Positions 51,692 to 62,603 of a stretch of 64,000 bases of DNA are shown here, piece by piece. The stretch covers positions 11,470,001-11,534,000 of the forward strand of contig CM059621.1 of assembly GCA_030435675.1 (NCBI GenBank). The letters run 5' to 3'. The DNA is from Steinernema hermaphroditum. Taxonomy: Eukaryota > Nematoda > Chromadorea > Rhabditida > Steinernematidae. The stretch's first letter is position 1, and each line of letters opens with the position of its first letter. The notes below the pieces were generated by a model, which ran no database searches, was not told the DNA's origin, and was given only the letters and a program-made list of their open reading frames with translations. A program made the translations under genes and the position numbers.

Positions 51692-54600
51692 TTACTCGGA
51701 GGAGGTGGCGGACGCCTCCGAGGGGAGCTCCGCGACAGCGGTGAGGGCAGTGGACGTGGTGGCGGTGGAGGGCGACGGCGCGGGCGGCTTCGGGACGGCG
51801 AAGTCGAGTAGGAGTGGCTCCCGGTGGTGCTGCATCGCGCTCGACAACGTCGAGTGGGCTCTGGAAGGCAGAGGTCATCGTTATGGATTGTATGGAGTAC
51901 TGTAGTTTCTGCTTCTCACTCTTATGGACAGACACTTCGGTGGTTGTCTGGTAGATAAACGCTGCAAATGTGAGCTCTCATTCGTTCAATTCGGCCCATG
52001 TGAAATAATGTGAAAATGAGATCGGCTTCCCACCGCTTCGTACTGACTCACACCACAAAAAAAGGACTTCCGTTGTCTGCAGCGTTTGTGTGATAGACAG
52101 ACACCGAAGTGTCTGATTGGTTTTGATGCGCTGTAGTACTGTAACTTCTGTCGATGCCCCTCAAAATGCTTTCGAAAACGCACCTCCGATGCTTCTTAAC
52201 GAAGAGAGGCTCATGGGTCGTTGGCTTCGAGGGGCGCCTGACGTCGGAGTACAGGGAGTCGGGGAGAATAGTGAGGACAACGGGGAGAATGAGGAGGCCG
52301 TGGAGAACACCTAATGAGACGACCAAGAAGATCGTCTTCACGAAAACAGTGGGGGTGTAGTCAGGGTGGAAGGCCACCGGCACGAAACAGACAATAGTGC
52401 TGAGAGCCGCCTGCAACATCGGCCACGCCACCGCCTCCAGAGTGTAGTAGAGAAGCTCCTCTTTGGGGGTTTCTCTGCAAAAGATACGGTAAGTTGGCCC
52501 TATGGATGGACAAACCTGGGAAGGAGCTGTTTGGCGCGGTGATAGTGGTAGGAGACGTGGGCGGTGTAGTCGACGGAGAAGCCGATGCTCATTACGATGG
52601 CGCTCATGGTGACGGGATCGAGGTCGAGGCCCCACCAGCAGAGGAAGCCGAACACGCCTAGCGAGATGGAGGCGATGGCGAATCCGGCGCTGAGGACGCC
52701 GGCGACGGAAGGGACGAAGACGACGCAGACGACAAGCATGCACACGAGGGTGATCGCCGCCGTCTGGATAGTCGTGTGCTTCAGGCCGAAGATGCCCTCG
52801 AAGACGGGCGCGTTCTCCGAGTAGATCGTGACATTGAAGCGGCCCCACCGCGATGCCACTTCGCGCCATTTCAGCATCAGCTCCGCGCGCTGTAGCCAAG
52901 ACGTCAAGTTACAGTACCCCGTGATAAAATAGTACTGCGAGACGGCGATCGAGTTGCTGCAAGGGGTGTTAGGGGTGTCCCCTCAGGAGAGAGACTCACT
53001 TCTCCGTGCGGTGCCACTTGAAAGTATTCTTCCAGAAGGGGAGCACGTCGAGGAACTCAGGGATGTCGTTGTAGGACACTTCCGACTCGATTCCCACCAA
53101 TGCGGACAGCTGACTCATATGGGAAACGTACTGAAAATACCGTATTCAGGGCATTCGAGCGAGCCAGTACCTCTTCGTAGTCGCTGAGCCAGAAGACGGT
53201 CGCATCGGGACCAATCGCCTGAGGGAGGGTCTCGAACTCGTGGACCATCCTCTTCAGCTCCGAAATGGCCCCGGAATCCTTGATGTCCGGTGGATTGTTC
53301 ACAAAGACCTGCAGGGCCTCGTACTCCTGCAACGATTCTGTATGGTCTTGCCACGATCGCGTCGAGACCCACCTTCCACTGGTACCTCTCGAAGAGGGTG
53401 TCTGTCCGGAGGAGGAGCGAGTCACTGGGGATGATCTTCTGTGAGTTGATGTGTGTCCGGATCCGAAGCGTACCCCAGAGGCTGAGTAGGAAGAAGCCGA
53501 AGGCGAAGAGCAGCACCGCCACACGCATCGATCGCTTCGTCAGAAGGCTACAGTACCGTTTCAGGGAGTCGGTGAGGAGCTGGACGCTTTTCTCAGGGAA
53601 CTCGGCCTTCTCGCCTTTGCACGTCACCTTCTTGTTGGCAGTGTCACAGGAGGGGAGCTAAACATACGGTAGTCGGGGCAATCGACGTGGGTGGCCTACC
53701 CTTTCCAGCCTGGCGGAGAAGACGAGAATGCAGCCGAAGAGGGTGAGTTCATAGAGGAAGTCGACGACCATGGCGATGGTGGCGGCCATGCAGAAGAGCT
53801 GGATGGCGTGTGTGGATACGGTAGTACCGACACCGAAGGCGATGGCGTTAGTTAGGGATGTGATGGTGATGGAGGGTCCGACCTCCTCGAGCACTTTGCC
53901 CATGATCTCAGGGATGCAGGATCTCCGCTCTGAGGGGGAGAGATGTGCGTACTCTGAGGAGAGACGATTCCATGCGTGCACCATCAAGAACGCGTCGTCC
54001 ACGCCTGAAGGGGGGATGGGTTACGGTAAGGGGGCGCAGGCGAACCTATGGCGAGGATGAGGAAGGGGATGACCATCTGAATGGGGTAGAGCTCGATGTG
54101 GAAGAAGCCCATGATGCCGAAGGTGGTGAAGACGGCGAGAAGGGGCGAAAGGACGATGCCGGCGACGATGAGGATCTTGCCCGTGAAGGGGAGCGCCGTC
54201 GACTGCACTGAGGAGCCCAGTACGGTAGCCAGGACGAAGACGATCGTCGAGAAAAGGCCCATGAGGAGGTGTGGGAGAAGGGAGAGACCGCCGCGGACCA
54301 TCTCCTTGCCCAGGATCTGGTCGCCCATGAGGTCGATGTGGAATTCAGGGAACTCGGGCGTTCCCCGCCGCACCCACTCGTACAGCTCGGACTCCCAGGT
54401 GGCAAGGATATTCGTCGTGTTCGCGTCGGGAGCTTCGGCGTAGAACAGCATCATCACCATGGCCACATGTTCCAGTCGGTTTCCTGAACGTTTTCTATAG
54501 TCCCGAAGGGAAGGAGTTGGGATTTACCGACATCGTCCATGTCGATAGGCGTGGCGCTTGTGTTCCAGCGCTTGGTGACTCCGAAGAGATGGAGGGCGAC

Positions 54601-55389
54601 GCTGTAGCGATAGCCCTCGAAGGTCGCCTTGGGGTGGTCGATGACGATGTCCTCGCGGACGTGGCCTGACTGGCGGTACTCGGACTCGAGGATCTCCTGG
54701 CTTTTCTGGAACAGCACGTGGTGTTTAGTGTTCGTCAAAGATCAGTATTCGAGTCATAGACATCGAAGGTCCAAAAGCCGAAGCAGATCAGAGAACTATC
54801 CGAAGTAACAAGTAGGCGACGAGCCCTCTGAATGAAAACACACCTCGATCATGTCGAAAGCCTTGTTGATCTCGCAGTAGCTGCCGCAGACCTGTCCGTG
54901 CCTGTAGGAGCGTCCGTCCTCTACCGTAACCGTAAAGTTGTCGCGGAGGAATCGATGCAGCTGAACACCTACACGTCAACATTCATCGCTTCGGCGAGAG
55001 AAGGGGACAACCTGGTGGGCGCGCTTCAGATGCCCCCTCCGGAGCATGGATCCCTCGTCGCGGGCGCGGACGAGGACGGCGCAGCGCTGCGTGAAGCCCC
55101 ACGAGTTGCCCTGGAACTGCACCGCGATCTGCTCTTCGTAGTGCGACGGCGCGTCTGTCGTCGTGAACCCGTCCTGAAACGGCTGGATTACAGTATCTCG
55201 GAATCGAAGGGGTACCTGGAGCTTTTGAGCAAACTTCAAGTTGACGACCCCGTAGGAAACCGTCGAGAAAAGGAGGGGAATGAGGAGGAAGAGGAAGGGT
55301 CTTGTCGCGATTGTTTTCCCGACGACGGAGAATATCCTCTGAAGGAGTTCGTGGAACCCGTTTTGGAGCAAGTAGCACATCTTCTTCAT
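51692..55389 (-). CDS. Patched-related (PTR) membrane protein
   Basis: Multipass RND/sterol-sensing-domain protein; nematode PTRs act in moulting, cuticle and membrane traffic. Twelve exons, complement: 55216-55389, 55012-55173, 54844-54960, 54528-54705, 54046-54483, 53700-54004, 53373-53657, 53171-53326, 53000-53130, 52516-52956, 52052-52474, 51692-51860; 992 aa. TM1 is at PFLFLLIPLLFSTVSYGVV. The SSD-like helix set follows (LPHLLMGLFSTIVFVLATVL, GVDDAFLMVHAWNR, SLTNAIAFGVGTTVS). The second half has SMRVAVLLFAFGFFLLSLWG, then [20 protein letters not shown] and a final helix cluster. The last exon is an alternative: without it, translation stops at 52048 inside the donor. Joining it in phase adds about 57 residues rich in Ser/Thr/Pro. 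Confidence 0.9.
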
Positions 55390-58300
55390 CACCCGTGCAT
55401 GGCGGCTGAAATGGATTTTTTTGTCATCTCGGAGGCTTCAGATCGGAAATTTGTCTTTCTCTACATAAGAAACGATCTAAACAAACATCCTATAAGTTAG
55501 GGTGCTTATGCTGGTAAACTGCAGAGGGAAAATGAGGAAAAGTCACTCCTTCATACAGCCATACAAGATTGCATGGCTGCAAGATGACCCAGTGTCAGAA
55601 GTTCTGATCTCAGAAGAAGATCCAGATCCACCATTTCTAGGTCCGGGATGTTGACTTTCATTCGAATAGAATGACTTTGTGACAGAGTAACTAACGTGGC
55701 AACATCAGCCAAATCATTTCCACGTTGTTTACTGCTTAAAAGTGGCTGATCTACGGCATTCTAACTCCCTTTTGAGTGCCTGGGAAGGGGGCATCTGGGC
55801 ATCTCTTCTGATCCTGGTGAAGCTGGTTCCACCGATACATCAACTTTTACAACTCGAAGAAGTAGTAGTTGCGAGTGCATAAAATTAATGAGTCCGTCGG
55901 CCGTTAGATCACTTTCGACGCGACTGATCTCTGCAAAGTGCAAGTGAATGCGGATCTGCCTCGATCGCCGTCACTATCGCACTTTTTGCCTCTGATCCGC
56001 TTTCCCCGGGCAGGTTTGCCCTCGAAGCTCACCGTCTAGGCCGTCTGGGGTCGTCGGGATCGCTGTCGGCGGCGGCGCGGAGAAACGGTGCCGAACTGGA
56101 GAGGAAGTTGTTCATTGTGCCGGCACCTCATAAGCCGCGTGGTGGCGCCCTGAAACGGAGACCGACGGCGTTAGGGGTGCGCGGGTATCGGCGCGGAATC
56201 ATCTGTTGCGCTCCGCGCGATTCTCTTTAAACTGAGATTCGGCGATAAGACGTCGAAAAAGTGATGAATCGCCGCGTGTCAGTCAGAATCTTCGTTAGGC
56301 ACGCACGCAGGGGTGAAAGGGCGTCTAGTAGACGGAGACGGTGTCTGCCCGACGGCGACGATCGCCTCGGAGACCATCAAATGGGGAGGGCTATGGGGTG
56401 GGCATAAACAGCCGAGGAGTATCGAGTTCACTTGAAAACAACGAAAGTGCCGAAGGTTAGGGCGGCGGAGGTGCGTCCCGCAACGTCTTTTTGTGATTTG
56501 GGCAAACAGTGGAGTCTTTGTGACTTGGGGAACACCCAGGCGAAAGTGAAGGGCGCCTGGAAACGCGATCTCGTGGATAGGGCGTTCCAGGGCGAACAAT
56601 TAAGTAGTTTTTCGAAGGCAAACACGAGGGGAGGAGATCACGTGATCGAAGAATCCTCTGTGAATGGGCCCATGGAGGAAGTGGCCAATCTTTGGCGTTT
56701 GCCCTTCGGATTCGGCAGAAAAAGTGGATGTTATCAGTGGCTCATGGAGGGGCGCAGACGATTAAATCTTACAAAAACTGACTATTAGATCGAAGGTCTT
56801 GAGTACATTGACTCCTTTGCAGTTCGTTTTATGGATGCTTCGAAGATCTATTCTCCTAGACGGGTCAAGTAGCTCAGAGTTCAAGGGACATGGGGCTTCC
56901 TAAAGCTCCTGGGGTTTCACATAAACTTTTTCATCGCCGATGTCATGAAGCGATCGAGAGCTTGCCGCGTGAGAGCTCTATGAGTGGCTGCTCTTTCCCA
57001 GTGGCATCCCTAGACGGATGACGCGCTTCTCTGGTGAATCACGGATATGAAAAGGCGGATTCGGCTAAAAATCAGTGACGTCTCCAAACGCTGAATCAAA
57101 ATGGAGATGAAAGGCATTTTGTGGCCAATGTTCGGACACAAATCCAGGCTAATGGTCGCCTCAGATTCTCCCGGCACGGCTCTCACCATTGCAAAACCAG
57201 TCACACTTCAGATTTCCAAAGTACATTCACCTTTTCTTGTGCAGCAAACGGAATAAAAATGCGCCAAAAGGCGACGAATCTCAATCACGTTCCGCGGCCG
57301 AAAAAGGCGGCGACGGAATCGATCAAGGTGATCGCACGGGCGATGCAAATCTGCAGCGATGACCACTGGGTGCCAGTCGACGCCGCGGCGACGTCGCGTC
57401 CGTGATAAGAGCTCTCGGTGACCAGTCGGGCCGAGAATAAACAGGGCGCATCGATCGGCATGCTTTTATGGGCGCCGATTCGTCTCCCCGGGCGATAGGT
57501 GACCCCTCGGAGAATCAAAAAGTAGTTGCCGAGGAACGGACCCTCTCGAAGGCATCGGATCTCGCGGAACTGAATGTGAAAGGAGGCCTCGGAATAGGCG
57601 ATGAGGGAAGGTTAGGCCTGCTTCACTGGCTGCATGTTGTAGCGGAGGGCCGAAAGTGCAAAAGTCGGGTTTGTAAAGAACGCTTTTTGCAACGGGAGAT
57701 GATCGATCGGCATGCTCATCGCCGACCAGGGGATTACTGTATCTGAATGGAGCGGAAGAGGGGAATATAAATATTGATTTAGCGGATCGGGGCTAAAGGA
57801 ATGTTTCCACGTGGGTGCGAGGGTGCTCGATGGAAAAACAAATAAAAAATCGGGTAAGTTTTCTCGCTGGAACGAATGTTTCTAGGAGTGAGATGTTGGG
57901 AAGACGGAATGGAGAAAGATGGGAAAAGTACATAGTTTGGAGAGATAGAAAAGAGTCGCTTCAGTAGATTCAATGATTGTTGTGTTCTAAGTTTGCGAGA
58001 TCTCACAAGATTCCCCTCTCAAGAACTCTCAGAAGCAATATTTATTGAGTACAATGTAGTTGAAAATTTGCAAGCAGGCGCGCAGTAGTGAATGTTAACC
58101 CAACAAGCCAGTTCACACAGATGGCTCCGGTTCTGCTGTGTTCAAATGAATGCCAATTTTCGGTTCGCTCTGAGGTTCTTTTCTAAGAACGGTTTGGAAC
58201 TTATGATGTTTCCACGTTCACTTCAACCCTTCAGTGGCACTTGGAAAGCCCTCCTTGTCAGTCAAAAGTGCACAAGGCTTAATGACTGTTTCTACGAGAT

Positions 58301-60830
58301 GATGATTCATGGTAAGTAAATAAAGAATCGTCTAAGTTTTCGCGCCAAGAGAAGAGGTTGGCGCTAAGATATGGATCGTAGAAACGTCTGAAAATTGGTT
58401 AGTGAAGAACAAAACAGAATTATGGGAATAATAAACAATGCAGTTTGACGAATCTCAGTGAGATGGCGAATATTGGAACCTAAACAGAATGAAAAAGGGC
58501 ATATGTGACTTAGAAAAGGGGCCGAGGAGATGGATCCTGACAAGATTACTTTTGAAATTCTAGGCGAGCACGTCTTAAAAGGACAAAAAAGCACGGATTT
58601 AAAAGTGTACCTTTAGGAACGAGAAAGCAGGATTTTTGGATTTATTTTGTGAGGAAAACATCGGACCGCACATAGATAAGTACAAACAGGATGCAAAGAA
58701 CGGAGATTATAGCAGAGTCGTTTAAAGGAAATAGCAAAGATGAATATTCAAGTCTTAGTGGAACATACCGTAGTGTGCCACAAGACTTAAAAAGAGGCTA
58801 GAACTTTGCAATCGGGGAATTTCTCGAAAAGACCGAACATCTCCAAAACATGCACAAACAAGCTGCGATGGGCAAAGACCGCTGGTGCAGAGTGTCCTGC
58901 GAGTAATCCCACGTGCTCTCATGTTTACAACGCGGGGGACTGCATCTAGTAAATACGGCGGCGCCGATCGATTACCTATTTGCATTGTCGTTGGACCAAA
59001 TTAACACAAAAGGGCGACTAGTGAGCGCTCGCGGCGGTTCGTCTTCGGGCGCCGAAGACCGGTTCGCGAGTGCGTCGGGGCGGGCGGAAAGCGTCATGAA
59101 GGGGACGAGCCCCGGGTAATCCGCGCGGGAAAGGGCAGTCGGCTGGTCCCGCCGCGGAATCGTCCGAAACGGAAGGACCGAGCGGTGGCGGCGCTGGTGA
59201 TAAGGGGGCAAAGTGGAGAGAAGCGGAGTCCGGGTGGTTGTTTTGAGGCGCGCGATGATTGATGTCGGCGCTGATTCCACGGGACTTCTTCATTTTGTCC
59301 CTAATTTGGTTATTTTCGGGTTTGCCGACGCGACACATTCACTAAGTGAGCGTAGGTGCGATGTGGGAGAACCTGACTTTCCAAATTTTGTAAGGGGAGG
59401 TGCTAGGTAAGGACATTCCAAAGACCATCTGATTCCATCTGATAAAGACACTCTGTTCAAAAAACAGTGATTTAGTTAGCCTACCGTACTATGTGGGCTT
59501 AAATCATTCGCATCCAACGGATACCATCCACGAAAGCACATCATTAAAACATCACGTGTTGCAGGCATGGCTGCGCCAATGTGAAAGGGCATTGGACCAC
59601 AAAAGAGTGCATAATCAGAAAGACTTTCACACAGAATCAACACTTGAGTGAAGTTCTGTTCTGATATTTGACAAACCACAGATTTTTGGGGACAGCAAAC
59701 AGATAAAAAGAACTAGTTTGCTAGAAAAAAAATGTAACACCTTGTTAGTGCTATGATTAGATTCGCATAGAGAGAAAGAAAAGCGATAATTACAATCAAA
59801 GGTTGCAGAAAACTGCGATCTTGATAACTCGAACTGATAGGATTGCCCCTCCTATCTGGTGCAATTGTACAAGGTTGGTTGGACTGCCCCCATGTTCATT
59901 CTTCCCTCACTTTGTCCCCCAATGAAATAATGAATTTTGTACTTTGTATGATGCTCCAAGGGTGCTATTTATTGGGTTGGCCATTTTTAGAATTATTGTT
60001 TATCAAGATATTCACCGATCGGGTCACCAACTCAAGCTCTCTTTGTGGGCAAGGCAAAGCACGGTCAATTTGGCCCAATTGTTCAGCATTTTGTATTTTT
60101 TGAAGTTTTTTTTTCCACTGATATTCCTATTTGTGGAAAGGCACAGCTAGAAAGAGCTGTTTGAATATAGAGCTGTGTGAAAAAAAACCTCGAATCCAAT
60201 GAATCACAATGAAAACTAGAGAGTTGTGTCCACTTTATAATATGATCGGGATCCTTTGTTGGTTTGGTCTGCACAGCTAGATAGAGCTTCAACCCTTCAA
60301 AAACTTCAAAATGTTGGAAGACTGTTTCTTCGCAAGAAACAACTCTTCACTGAACAACAGATGACTAACAGCGAACAACAAAGATAATATCAAATAGGAA
60401 CGCCAAAGGTTCTCTTCTGACTCAGCTTCCTATCTTCACTCAGACCAAAGACTCCACCAGGCAGGAGCTGCCCGGAAACTCCCCTAAAGCGACGCACTAC
60501 AAAAACTCTCGCGTGCCGGTGTCAAGGTTATTGTTTTCGGAGATTGTTCGGAATCACGCCGATAGAAGAAGGGTGTCGAGTAAACAGGCGTAAACACGAT
60601 CGATGGGGCCTTCGGGGTGCAGAAGAAAATTGGCGACGGCGTTTCTCTTTGTGTTTTGTTTCGAAACGGAAGAGAACGCCTTCCTCCAACTTTTCGGACG
60701 GATTTTGTTTAGACGAAGTCCGTTCCCACGGAGAGAAGAAGGAAGCGATCTGATCTGCGCTGACCGCCGCCCCAAATCACAACAGCTCTGATTTCTTATT
60801 GGGGACTTTATTAGTATTATTAGTGTCTGT
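55390..60830. other. Gene-poor 5.4-kb stretch
   Basis: Upstream of the PTR gene and downstream of a collagen. Blocks of GC-rich sequence (about 55.95-56.75, 57.28-57.60 and 58.96-59.24 kb) alternate with AT-rich sequence. The word CGATCGGCATGC occurs at about 57451 and 57706 and, as CGATCGGCGTGC, at 43592. Only short frames on both strands. The GC-rich blocks may be regulatory. A minus-strand AATAAA at 60807-60812 belongs to the collagen. Confidence 0.45.
55649..55697 (+). repeat. Dispersed 50-bp repeat, copy 2
   Basis: Second copy of 23668-23718, same orientation, with small insertions and deletions. Confidence 0.5.
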
Positions 60831-62074
60831 TTACAGGCGGAGGAAGACCAGATTCTGTGGGTAGGCCTCGTCTTCCGGGTGTGGTTTTGGGTCGACGTCG
60901 ATCGAGAAGTTCCCCCGGAGACCCTTTGACCTCTGTGGACAATGACAGTAGTACTCCGAGAAGCCGGGGATTCCACGCTTTCCTGGCGCTCCTGGAGGCC
61001 CTCTAGGGCCCGACTTCCCGGCAACGCCAGGGCTACCTTCTCGTCCCGGGAACCCTTCGAGGCCGTCCTCGCCAATTGGGCCAAGGGGACCGCGTTCGCC
61101 GGGATTTCCGGGCACTCCAGGGGGTCCTTTCTCGCCAGGAGGTCCCTGAAGCCACAGGATGCCGTTTGAGCCGGGGGTTCCTGGTTCTCCGACAGGGCCT
61201 TCGATGCCTACAAGAAGGGAGAGAGAGTCTTGTTTGTTGAAAGTGATGAAATGAAAAATGGTATCTTACAGACAGAGACGAGACGACAAAGTCTAGACTT
61301 TTGTCTAGATCCCCTTTTGTGCGCCTTGTCTCCACAAACGGATCGAAAACGACAAACCTGGTTCTCCTGGGTCGCCAACAGGTCCTCGAGGTCCCGGCAA
61401 TCCAATTGACTTCGCCGGCGCTCCCGGCGATCCCCGAGGTCCTTTAGGTCCTGGAATTCCTGGAAGCCCTGGCTCTCCGGGGACTCCTGGTGGACCTGCC
61501 GGACAAATGGTGCACTGATACTCGTTCTCCACCTCGTAACTCTTTCCGTCGGGTCCGGGCACCCCGTTCACGCCGTCGATTCCGTCGAATCCGTCCTTCC
61601 CGGGTGGTCCTGGTGGTCCTTTTGCGCACTTCGGGTTCAGAACAGCTGCGCACAGCGAAGCCTCCGAGTCGGCTCCTTCAGGACCTACAGTAACCTCGAC
61701 TGTCGCCCCTCGGGCTCTGCTCCGTCCCTTCCATGATCCTAAAAGTTCATTTCGTCCCCTCCTAGGCTACCGTAACCCACTTCTTTCGAGACGTTCCAGC
61801 AGAGTCGTCTTCATCGACCTCTTCCCGCGCGCCTCTAGCTCCATCTTCGCCAAACGCATCCAGAGGTCGTCGGCGACCCTCTATGGATACCAAAAGTGGC
61901 AACTTGAAAGGCTCAACTCACCTGGAAGGCCCGCATCTCCAGCATCACTTCGACCCTCAAAGTGTCCATTTCGGCGTGCACCAGCGGGAACATCATGGCG
62001 CAACCCACAAGAGCGAATCCGCAGACGGTGAGGGCGACGAAGAAGCCAGCGCGGCCTTTCTCGAATTCTTCCAT
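60831..62074 (-). CDS. Cuticle collagen
   Basis: Secreted exoskeleton collagen. Exons complement(61922-62074), (61781-61880), (61358-61738), (60831-61207) give 336 aa. Signal-anchor and N region: [20 protein letters not shown], then [21 protein letters not shown] basic stretch [11 protein letters not shown] could be the subtilisin-type cleavage site. Gly-X-Y block 1 follows [11 protein letters not shown], block 2 follows [10 protein letters not shown], and block 3 resumes after a 150-bp intron at [10 protein letters not shown]. The tail after CHCPQRSKG is non-collagenous. Exon 2 joins exon 3 only through donor GTGGGT. The frame stays open upstream of Met 62074 to 62188, but an acceptor (TCTCCAG) falls between, so 62074 is preferred. 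AATAAA at 60807-60812. Confidence 0.92.
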
Positions 62075-62603
62075 TTTGGCGACATTCGAAGAGGAACCGA
62101 ACCGTTTTATGTCTGTTCCCCGGAAGATGTAGGTATCCAGGGCGGCTTCCTGGAGATAGCGATCTGCCTCCGAAACAAAAGGTGGCACCTTTCGGTGACA
62201 TAAATACCTGCAGGGTGTTATCGGGGGCGGGATAGATAAGGCAACGTTTTAAGAAGGTGGAAAAACAGTTTCGAAACCTCGGGAGTGTAGTGAAACGTCA
62301 CAAGTAATAATCCCGCCCGATCCCGAAATTGCGATAAGACCCTAATCACATAAAAAAATCACATCAATAACACATCAAACCGTGAAGAGGTTTACTGATC
62401 TCGTGACACTAAAACAATGAAGTGAGTAACACCTACTCCGACATGACTAGTAAATCGTCATACTAATGGCACCACAACGGTTACATACCCAATACTGAAG
62501 AACGCTTTGGTGTGGAGGAAAAATCACAGACTAATCGGGAAATACCTACCGTATTATATATACAAATACATAAATGAAGAAGACAAAAAATGTACAAACA
62601 GGT
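62075..62603. other. Spacer between collagen and PTR genes
   Basis: About 530 bp. The first 115 bp contain an open in-frame extension of the collagen that may be 5' UTR. The rest is AT-rich and holds the PTR 3' region. Nothing else seen. Confidence 0.4.

Noticed and set aside
54832..55500. 222-codon plus-strand frame over the start of the PTR gene
   Set aside because: Antisense of PTR exons 1-3, whose membrane helix and phases are convincing.
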